DNA of 5,717 nt, from NCBI GenBank assembly GCA_937951395.1, contig CALFBV010000215.1:1-5717 (forward strand), in the 5' to 3' direction. The translations under genes and the position numbers were made by a program. The first letter of the stretch is position 1; every line of letters begins with the position of its first letter. Source of the stretch: an uncultured Rubritalea sp. Lineage in GTDB: Bacteria > Verrucomicrobiota > Verrucomicrobiia > Verrucomicrobiales > Akkermansiaceae. Positions 1 to 5,717 of this stretch are shown one piece after another. The notes beneath the pieces were generated by a model. That model saw only the letters and a program-made list of their open reading frames with translations. It ran no database searches and had not been told where the DNA came from.

Positions 1-2372
1 TCTTCAGATAGACCGAGAGATTTGGCTATTTCTACTCTGGTGGAGATCGTCTTATTACGCGCTGCTTCTATGGATTTGGGAATGGTGGCTAGAGACATTT
101 TTGCCAACTTACACGCCTGCTCTACCTCTTCACTGAAGAGATACATCTGATCATTCTGGCTCGTGATCACTTCTCTAACGGGATCCATCATTCCTCGCTG
201 AGCTATTCCATTTAGTTCAGAGTCGAAACCGATTAAACGCTCCATCACCCAATCATTTCTTCTGTGTAGCTCGTGCAGGTTCTTGGCTCCATCTTCTATG
301 TCTCCCATCTCTGATTCGCGGAATGCGATGATATTACCGATCAAGGCATCCATCTCCTCTGCCATTCTATCTCCAGTATCCACCTGTGTTTCTAGTGCTG
401 TGACTGGATCATGTTTACCCACCTCTATACTTGCGATGTGGTGAGACTCTGCTTTAGGTAGCCATTCTTCAAACAGCATATCGAGACGGAAGAGTTCATC
501 ATCCATCGCTAAATTTTCTAGCTTTTCATCTTCGGCTGAAATGGCAGAGAGCGCATTACCTAAGCCTTCTGTCCGAGCAGCGATTGTTTCCCATGCGTGC
601 TCCACGATGTCTAGATCCGCATCTGCAGCCGCCACGGTGTTATCGAATTCTGAAATCAGCTCAGTGAAACTTAGCTCCACATTCTCAGCATTCTCTCGGC
701 TTCCTAGCATCTGTTCCTCTCCCCTGTTCACCACCTTGATCTGGTCTAATGGCAAGAGGCTGCCTAGAGGTTTTCTTTCTAAGAGCTCTAACGCTTCATC
801 ATAACGCGAGCGTGAAAATATGTTCTTCGACTTTGAGGTGATATTACTCGGGTAAATTAAGTCTTCTGCTTCTTCAAGGGCTTTGTCCACACTGGCTGTT
901 AGGACGAATGCTTTATCCACATTTTTGATCGCCTTAAGTGACTTAGAGAGAGTCTCACCCTGGTATCCTCGCGCAGGTAAGTCCCGCTCTGAGCCTACTA
1001 CAATGGCGGCTCTGTCCATTACTGCGAATAGCTTATCCACACGCTTGCTCATCGCTTTCTTCCATTCTCCGTAGAGCTGCTCCGCTACTAACTTACGCTT
1101 CTTTCTGCGTCTATTCGAATAAATCCCTAACCCCAGAAGCCCTACTCCACAAGCACTACCACCTGCTATTGCGCCGGCTTTTACTGTCTTCTGGCGTTTC
1201 ACAGCGGCTACTCTGTTCATCTCTCGCTGTTCAGCCTCATACTCCTCTTGCTGTAATCTCTGAACCCGGATCCTTTGATTATTTTCTGTGAGATAGCTGA
1301 GCTCACTCTGGGCACTGTGTAGCGTTTCATGATGACTGATAGAGCCTTTCTCATGCGCTAATTTCGCTTGTTCTACAGTTCTTCTAAGATCGCTAACTCT
1401 TGTCTCAGCTTCAGGGAAATTCTGATCCGGAATGAACCCTGAGAGCTCAGCATCTAGCTCACTCATTTCTGCTGGGAATGCATGCCAATCAATAATCGCC
1501 TGCCTGTGGTTATTCATCTTCCTAGCAGTTTCTACGAGCGCTTGCTTCGCTAGAAAAGGATCTGGATCCCCCCTAGATTCATTGATCACTTGCTGCCAAT
1601 CATTCAATGGTGGATTAGCTAGATCACCATCCTTAGCTGTTGCTACTGCTTTTACTTCACCAGCTCTCTTAGCCAGTTCCTTTAGTCTTACTTCCAGGGA
1701 GCTAGACTCGCTGAGCACCCAGACTTGGGTTGCTTTCTTCTCCACTTTTGCATTCTCACGCTGTTGAATTTCTTTCACCTTAGCGCTCTTGAGTTTAGCA
1801 TCGATTGATTTGATCGTATCTTTAGCTGCATTTATTACTCCACTTCCACCACGCATCGCTCGGATCGCGCTAACATCAAGATTCCCGATCCAGGAGTCTT
1901 CGCCTAAAAATCTGACATCATAGGCCTCTTCTCCAAAGTATGAAAATTTCCTATCCTCAAGGAACAGCACAAATATAGCTCCGTTCCTTTTATCATCCGA
2001 AGCATCTACTAAAGAAGAAAACATCTGATTATTTGACAATCCACGACCCACTGCATTCTCCACTGCGTCCATACCGTAATACGTAAGCCCACGGGTGTCC
2101 TTCCATTTCTGGTCTTTAGCATTTTGCATCAGTATGACTGTCCAGTTCTTGCCATTCACATCGAGCCATTTTTCAAGGCCATCTAGTGAGTTCTGCGGCA
2201 CACCAATCTTACCACGCACATAGAGATGCTGCTCGGCATGCCAGCCATCCACTAGTTTGGATACATCATTAAAGATCACTGCTCTATCCGACGCTAGTAC
2301 AACATTAGATAAAGTGAGAGTAACTAACGCCACCATTGCTGTCGTTAGCTGCCTGAAATTTATGCTTAACAT
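1..2372 (-). CDS. Large membrane-spanning protein with TPM-like periplasmic domain and long cytoplasmic helical region (partial, C-terminus off the left edge)
   Basis: The reverse strand is open without a stop from the ATG at 2372-2370 to the window edge, giving 790 codons; the C-terminus is missing. An in-frame TAG lies four codons upstream, so the start can only be this ATG or a TTG two codons earlier. The ATG is preferred because a standard signal peptide follows: positive N-terminus, hydrophobic residues about 9-26, probable cleavage after VLA (27). Residues about 36-195 look like an alpha/beta domain. The stretch NGAIFVLFLEDRKF (130-143), followed by a helix with AIRAMRGG and a helix with INAAKDTIKSI, recalls the TPM domain (Psb32/YgcG type), but this is resemblance only. 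Residues about 195-395 are charged and helical, with coiled-coil character at 325-395. A Gly/Ala-rich membrane segment (about 399-418) is followed by RRRKKRK (421-427), which places the rest in the cytoplasm. Residues 428-790 are acidic and helical with no motif I recognise. The role is unknown; scaffold, envelope-spanning or phosphatase-like functions are all guesses. The presence of the gene is well supported, the function is not. Confidence 0.85.
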   Translation of the reverse strand, partial: MLSINFRQLTTAMVALVTLTLSNVVLASDRAVIFNDVSKLVDGWHAEQHLYVRGKIGVPQNSLDGLEKWLDVNGKNWTVILMQNAKDQKWKDTRGLTYYGMDAVENAVGRGLSNNQMFSSLVDASDDKRNGAIFVLFLEDRKFSYFGEEAYDVRFLGEDSWIGNLDVSAIRAMRGGSGVINAAKDTIKSIDAKLKSAKVKEIQQRENAKVEKKATQVWVLSESSSLEVRLKELAKRAGEVKAVATAKDGDLANPPLNDWQQVINESRGDPDPFLAKQALVETARKMNNHRQAIIDWHAFPAEMSELDAELSGFIPDQNFPEAETRVSDLRRTVEQAKLAHEKGSISHHETLHSAQSELSYLTENNQRIRVQRLQQEEYEAEQREMNRVAAVKRQKTVKAGAIAGGSACGVGLLGLGIYSNRRRKKRKLVAEQLYGEWKKAMSKRVDKLFAVMDRAAIVVGSERDLPARGYQGETLSKSLKAIKNVDKAFVLTASVDKALEEAEDLIYPSNITSKSKNIFSRSRYDEALELLERKPLGSLLPLDQIKVVNRGEEQMLGSRENAENVELSFTELISEFDNTVAAADADLDIVEHAWETIAARTEGLGNALSAISAEDEKLENLAMDDELFRLDMLFEEWLPKAESHHIASIEVGKHDPVTALETQVDTGDRMAEEMDALIGNIIAFRESEMGDIEDGAKNLHELHRRNDWVMERLIGFDSELNGIAQRGMMDPVREVITSQNDQMYLFSEEVEQACKLAKMSLATIPKSIEAARNKTISTRVEIAKSLGLSE

Positions 2373-2385
2373 GCTCAAAGGCTAA

Positions 2386-2414
2386 AACAAAAATCTCCGT
2401 CTGGCAAATGACAA
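2386..2414 (-). promoter_or_regulatory. Weak candidate promoter for the large left-hand gene
   Basis: In the 104-base divergent spacer (2373-2476), the minus strand reads TTGTCA (2414-2409), a 17-base gap, then TTTGTT (2391-2386). The first hexamer matches five of six sigma-70 -35 positions; the second matches only three of six -10 positions. It lies 14 bases upstream of the ATG at 2372, which would leave a very short leader. I see no convincing plus-strand promoter, hairpin or ribosome binding site for the divergent DoxX-like gene in the same spacer. This could easily be chance. Confidence 0.15.
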
Positions 2415-2476
2415 CTTAGTCGGAATAACATCACTTCTCAGCACTCTAGCCTTCATACTAAACAAACAAACCTAAT

Positions 2477-2884
2477 ATGGCAGCACCACAAAAACACAGT
2501 CAATGGATCCTAAAATCCGTTATTTCCATCATCCTACTCCAGACTCTTTTCTTTAAATTCGGAGGGGCGGAGTAATCCGTAGATCTATTCACTAATATCA
2601 CCAGCAATGCCCCTGGGACGCCTAGCGATGAAGCTCTCATACGGATTGTCTCAGGCATCATTGGCTCAATCTCAGTCATCATGCTTCTCATTCCGCGTTT
2701 CTCTGCTTGGGGTGCAGCCATCACACTAAGCACCATGCTCGGAGCCATTGCGGCGCAGCTCTATCTGGGGCTCTTTGATGCACTTTTCATCATGGCTGTA
2801 GTCACGGCAGCAGCCTCCGCCATCCTCGTATGGATGTATCGACACCAGCTACCCATTCTAAAAGAATTGGGAGCTAAAAATTAG
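2477..2884 (+). pseudogene. DoxX-like small membrane protein gene interrupted by an in-frame TAA at codon 33
   Basis: Reading from the ATG at 2477, the frame gives 32 codons ending in KFGGAE, a TAA at 2573-2575, then SVDLF and a further 98 open codons to TAG at 2882-2884. The total of about 135 codons suits DoxX-like proteins. Four hydrophobic segments are visible: about residues 11-26, 57-75, 77-100 and 104-125, with a short basic C-terminal tail. The segment LLQTLFFKF followed by GAE-stop-SVDLF matches, from memory of the family, a conserved stretch of the type KFTGA(P/E)ESVYIF. The stop therefore falls where Glu is expected, and one G-to-T change (GAA to TAA) would explain it. The frame is unbroken on both sides, so the lesion is recent, a base-call error, or tolerated. 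Both clear genes to the right end in TAA, which argues against TAA being reassigned. Re-initiation at ATG 2681 would give 67 residues lacking the first membrane segment. No Shine-Dalgarno sequence precedes 2477. The cellular role of DoxX-like proteins is poorly defined. Confidence 0.75.
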
Positions 2885-4842
2885 TGTGAAAAATTACTCG
2901 CCGGAACAGCCTTAAATTCTCCTGCTCCCTTCGCTTTCCATAGGATCACATTTTGTGACGCTGGCTCATCTCTGAGATAGAGAGTGAAAGGATGAAAACC
3001 TGCTGCTAGATTGAGCGTATTATCGTTCGGGTAGGCTTCATTTGAGTCCGTATCTAGCACATTGATCTTGTGAATACGTAGGATACCTTTCGCTCCATCT
3101 ACTAAGGAGAACGTGTGCTTTCCTGCTTGATCTACTCTAATGTAGCCGCTGAGCTGGTAGCTATCGCGTGAAGCATAGTTAGCCTTTGCTTTCGCTTCAG
3201 TTACTTTTACTCCCGCTTGAGTATTACTAGCAACAATGGCCGCTATTTTCATGCCATCATAAGGTCTTTTCGCAGTAGGGTTCTTATGATGATGACGGGA
3301 TACTGCCGCCATCCAATGCGCCTGATCTGGAACTCCTGGCTTGCCCGCTAAGTCATGTGCCTCTGCAGGATCTTTAGTGAGATCAAAAACCAAGAATGGA
3401 TCATTTGCCTTCTTAATATCATAGCGGATCGCCTTATACTTACCTTGGCGGATCACCTGCATTTGACCGCGTTTAGCTCCAGCTCTGGCTTTCGGATATT
3501 GTTGGTGTTTTGGAGTTTTACCATGTTGACTATATTCAACATAAATTTCTGACCCTTCATTCTCAGTTCCTTTTAGAGCAGGAATAAGAGACACTCCATC
3601 CGCTATAGCAGGGATGCTAGTCTTGGCAATTTCGCAGAACGTAGGCATCCAATCTTGCATTTGTGATGGAGATTCCGTTACTCCACCTGGCTTGATTTCC
3701 CTAGGCCATCTAGCGATCGCTCCAGGACGAATTCCACCTTCCCAGCAGTCGCGCTTGATCCCAGTGAATGGACCGAACGACTGGAAAAACTCTGGTTTAA
3801 GACCTTCTTCAATATATGATTCCATCGAAGGACCGTGATCACTTGTGAATACGATCAGAGTGTTTTCATCCATATCTAGATCCTTGAGAGTCTGCACGAG
3901 GTCTGCCACTGAATTGTCAATACGTCTGATCGAAGAAGCGTAACGCTTAGAAACATCACGCCAGTTCTGCTTCACATAGTCTGGGTGAATGTAGCTATCT
4001 GGCGAATCATTTGCAGTATTGATCATTTGCCCTGGCTTCCCAGTCCACTGAATACCGCCATTGACACCAAACCCAGCAGGATAAGGCATAGTAGCTATCT
4101 GAGTGGCCGCGTGCGGTGTGTCATAGGACAGCACGAGGAAGAATGGCTTATCTGGGGTGTTCTTCTTGTGTGATACTAGGAAACGTTTACTAGCCGCGGT
4201 GAATAGATCTGTGGTGTAACATCCTTTAAGCTTGGATCTGATTTCTTCATTCTGCTCCCACACTTGAGCTGTTTTACCCCTTTTCTTTAAATGTATATTT
4301 TCGAATGGATAGTGCTCATGACCATCGACATGGAGCACGTAACCTAAGAAATAGTCAAAACCACGCCTAGTCGGGTAAGATGGCCATGCATCTACTCCAC
4401 TCTTAGATTTATCCTTACTGCCTTGAAGTCCCCATTTACCCACAAGCCCTGTATGGTAACCAGCTTGCTGTAGTGTAGATGCCATAGATGGCTGATCCGG
4501 TAGAGCCTTATCAAATTGATTATCGCGGACGGGTGCATTTCCCTGTGATTGACCTAGGAACAGTGTTGCTCGGGAAGGCGCACAGACAGGAGCCCCTACA
4601 TAATGCGCACGTAGCTGGATCCCCTCCTTCGCTAACTGATCGATGTGCGGAGTCTTAAACGATGGTTGACCTGCCTTACGAGAGTTCTGGTAAAACACGC
4701 CCACATCACCAAAGCCCAGATCATCACAGAAAATAAATAGAATATTAGGACGTTCTTCTGCTTGAACACTATTTGACAAACAGAGAGAAGCTAACGTAGT
4801 CGTTAGAGCTACGGCGATAATTGTTGGACACTTGAACATCAT
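2881..4842 (-). CDS. Exported formylglycine-dependent sulfatase (S1 family) with PA14-like C-terminal domain
   Basis: This 653-residue protein should hydrolyse sulfate esters, probably on polysaccharides, outside the cytoplasm. A signal peptide is clear (hydrophobic about 8-22, cleavage after VQA at 28). The catalytic domain spans about 31-520. PNILFIFCDDLGFGD supplies metal ligands D40 and D41. C87 in CAPSR (87-91) is the residue expected to become formylglycine, with R91 beside it. K136 lies in GKWG, H171/H175/H177 follow GFDYFLGY, H244 is in DTPH, D335-H336 in SDHG are further metal ligands, and K363 precedes the EGG at 368-370. The core set is complete, so activity is likely. Two departures from the textbook pattern are GKWGLQG for GKWHLG and FLGQ for the usual LTGR after CxPSR. 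Residues about 527-653 form a beta-rich module with GYIRVDQAGKHTFSL and a C-terminal AGFHPFTLYL...ILWKA pattern, resembling PA14-type carbohydrate-binding domains. Tandem ATG codons open the gene; GAGTGAG (4851-4845) is a weak possible ribosome site that slightly favours the second. The exact substrate cannot be read from the sequence. Confidence 0.95.
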   Translation of the reverse strand: MMFKCPTIIAVALTTTLASLCLSNSVQAEERPNILFIFCDDLGFGDVGVFYQNSRKAGQPSFKTPHIDQLAKEGIQLRAHYVGAPVCAPSRATLFLGQSQGNAPVRDNQFDKALPDQPSMASTLQQAGYHTGLVGKWGLQGSKDKSKSGVDAWPSYPTRRGFDYFLGYVLHVDGHEHYPFENIHLKKRGKTAQVWEQNEEIRSKLKGCYTTDLFTAASKRFLVSHKKNTPDKPFFLVLSYDTPHAATQIATMPYPAGFGVNGGIQWTGKPGQMINTANDSPDSYIHPDYVKQNWRDVSKRYASSIRRIDNSVADLVQTLKDLDMDENTLIVFTSDHGPSMESYIEEGLKPEFFQSFGPFTGIKRDCWEGGIRPGAIARWPREIKPGGVTESPSQMQDWMPTFCEIAKTSIPAIADGVSLIPALKGTENEGSEIYVEYSQHGKTPKHQQYPKARAGAKRGQMQVIRQGKYKAIRYDIKKANDPFLVFDLTKDPAEAHDLAGKPGVPDQAHWMAAVSRHHHKNPTAKRPYDGMKIAAIVASNTQAGVKVTEAKAKANYASRDSYQLSGYIRVDQAGKHTFSLVDGAKGILRIHKINVLDTDSNEAYPNDNTLNLAAGFHPFTLYLRDEPASQNVILWKAKGAGEFKAVPASNFSH

Positions 4843-4927
4843 AACTCACTCATAATTCATCAATACTATTAAACAAGTAATTTGACTAAAATCTCGTATT
4901 CTTACTACGTCACAAAGGAAATAACCC
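4843..4927. other. 85-base spacer between two co-directional genes, AT-rich
   Basis: This spacer lies upstream of the sulfatase and downstream of the synthase-like gene, both on the minus strand. It is AT-rich and contains no strong hairpin with a T-run, so there is no visible terminator for the upstream gene. No promoter pair with two good hexamers stands out; TTGTGA (4914-4909) has no convincing -10 partner. The two genes could be co-transcribed, or the sulfatase could have a promoter of a type I cannot recognise. Confidence 0.4.
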
Positions 4928-5671
4928 TTAGCTGTGAGTGGCCGCCACGTAGACAGTGCTCTCAGAATCTCTGCCTAAAATCGGATTATTAAACGGAACA
5001 ATATGCGTCTCACAATTAACAAACACTTTATTCAGAGCATTCATGAAATTTTCCTCTGGCGGGTCATCAGACCACAGCGCAAAAATCCCACCTGGATGAA
5101 GTTGCTCAGCCATTTTACGAAGCTCATTCTCTGTGTAGAAACTCGCGTGTCGTGGATTAAGTAGATGGTCTGGAGAATGATCAATATCGAGCAAGATCGC
5201 ATGAAATTTTTTCTCCGAATTTCCTGAGTCAAACCCAACTCCCCCCTCGCTCACAGCTCGCTTGAAAAAGTCTCCATGCTCAAATCGGCAACGCGAATCA
5301 TCAGTAAGTCCCGCACCGAGTGGAACCAGTCCCTTCTCATGCCATTCTATGACAGGAAGCAGATAATCAACCACGATAAGCTCAGCCACAGATGAATGAT
5401 CAAGAGCTATCTTGGCAGTGTAGCCCAGACCTAGACCTCCCACTACCACGCTAAGTTGCTCGCTTTTAGGAAATGCTTCCTCAGTAGCGGCTAGACCCAA
5501 AGTAGAAAGTGCTTCTTCTACCACAGTGAAAAGAGAGGACATTAGGAAATCATCATTGAGTTTAACCTCATAGACCTCAAGATTGTCGAGCGTCATCATG
5601 GTGCGGCGGCGCAGGCTCACTGCTCCGAGTGGTGTTTCCTGATGATCGATTATTTCAAAACTAGGTCTCAT
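4928..5671 (-). CDS. Spermidine synthase-like SAM-binding protein (aminopropyl- or methyltransferase fold)
   Basis: The 247-residue product has a Rossmann-type core. LSVVVGGLGLGYTA (73-86) is the nucleotide-binding motif I with GxGxG. VVDYLLPVIEWH (100-111) places an acidic residue, D102, at the end of strand 2, where SAM-type cofactors are bound. HGDFF (132-136) matches the acidic loop after strand 3, and FHAILLDIDHSP (156-167) the strand-4 region where spermidine synthases carry the catalytic Asp. FYTENELRKMAEQLHPGG (178-195) is the usual helix and turn after it. These features are typical of spermidine synthase-like proteins. The N-terminal beta domain of true spermidine synthases is replaced by about 65 residues with LRRR (20-23) and YEVKLNDDFLMSS (34-46), so polyamine synthesis is doubtful and a methyltransferase or other role is equally possible. 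No signal peptide is present, so it is cytoplasmic. The ATG at 5671 lacks a Shine-Dalgarno sequence. The frame stays open for 15 more codons to the window edge without another ATG, so a start beyond the window cannot be excluded. The gene ends in TAA. Confidence 0.85.
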   Translation of the reverse strand: MRPSFEIIDHQETPLGAVSLRRRTMMTLDNLEVYEVKLNDDFLMSSLFTVVEEALSTLGLAATEEAFPKSEQLSVVVGGLGLGYTAKIALDHSSVAELIVVDYLLPVIEWHEKGLVPLGAGLTDDSRCRFEHGDFFKRAVSEGGVGFDSGNSEKKFHAILLDIDHSPDHLLNPRHASFYTENELRKMAEQLHPGGIFALWSDDPPEENFMNALNKVFVNCETHIVPFNNPILGRDSESTVYVAATHS

Positions 5672-5717
5672 GCGGCTATCTAAGCCAACCAGTGAAAAAA
5701 TGAATAGTTTATAATAA

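Noticed and set aside
541..1767. Three plus-strand open frames (541-804, 883-1074, 1432-1767)
   Set aside because: They lie antisense inside the continuous 790-codon minus-strand frame. Their products are Ser-rich and low in complexity, with no domain; they are shadows.
2573..2575. TAA decoded as an amino acid (alternative code or programmed recoding)
   Set aside because: The sulfatase and the synthase-like gene both end in TAA here, and known selenocysteine and pyrrolysine insertion use UGA and UAG. A mutation or a base-call error is simpler.
2500..2748. Minus-strand open frame of 82 codons
   Set aside because: It is antisense to the DoxX-like gene, whose plus-strand reading gives clear membrane segments and family resemblance. 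The Met-rich minus product resembles nothing.
3355..4173. Plus-strand open frames within the sulfatase (3355-3552, 3614-3838, 3985-4173)
   Set aside because: They are antisense to the well-supported sulfatase catalytic domain.
4891..4906. Small inverted repeat CGTA...TACG in the spacer before the sulfatase
   Set aside because: The arms are four bases with a seven-base loop and no T-run or extended symmetry; this is expected by chance.
5041..5238. Minus-strand open frame of 65 codons
   Set aside because: It overlaps the synthase-like gene in another frame, and its product has no recognisable features.
1..5717. CRISPR array, tRNA, rRNA, insertion sequence, attachment site or phage gene
   Set aside because: I saw no regular repeats, cloverleaf-like segment, terminal inverted repeats with a transposase, or integrase. 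Nearly all sequence is explained by the four genes.

Overview
The window shows no mobile element, CRISPR array, RNA gene or recognisable defence cassette. It is an ordinary chromosomal stretch with GC in the mid-40s percent (estimated by eye). It holds three convincing minus-strand coding regions and one small plus-strand gene that is interrupted by a stop codon. An exported formylglycine-type sulfatase with a PA14-like C-terminal domain, weak Shine-Dalgarno sequences and large unassigned membrane-anchored proteins suggest a marine or environmental bacterium of the Planctomycetota-Verrucomicrobiota group, perhaps a Verrucomicrobiota member. That assignment is inference; there is no marker gene here to prove it.

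Layout, left to right. Positions 1-2372 (minus) carry the first 790 codons of a large protein that runs off the left edge. It has a signal peptide, a periplasmic domain that resembles the TPM fold, a helical stretch, one membrane segment followed by a very basic cluster, and a long acidic helical region predicted to be cytoplasmic. A 104-base divergent spacer follows. Positions 2477-2884 (plus) encode a DoxX-like small membrane protein of about 135 codons, interrupted at codon 33 by an in-frame TAA with intact coding on both sides. Its stop codon overlaps the stop codon of the convergent sulfatase gene (2881-4842, minus). After an 85-base spacer, a SAM-binding protein of the spermidine synthase-like superfamily occupies 4928-5671 (minus). 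Its frame stays open to the right edge.

The sulfatase and the synthase-like gene point the same way with a short gap and could share a transcript, but nothing in their predicted activities links them. The sulfatase is probably exported for use of sulfated polysaccharides. The most interesting points are the clean nonsense mutation in the DoxX-like gene, the unusual two-compartment layout of the large left-hand protein, and the degraded auxiliary part of the sulfatase maturation motif.
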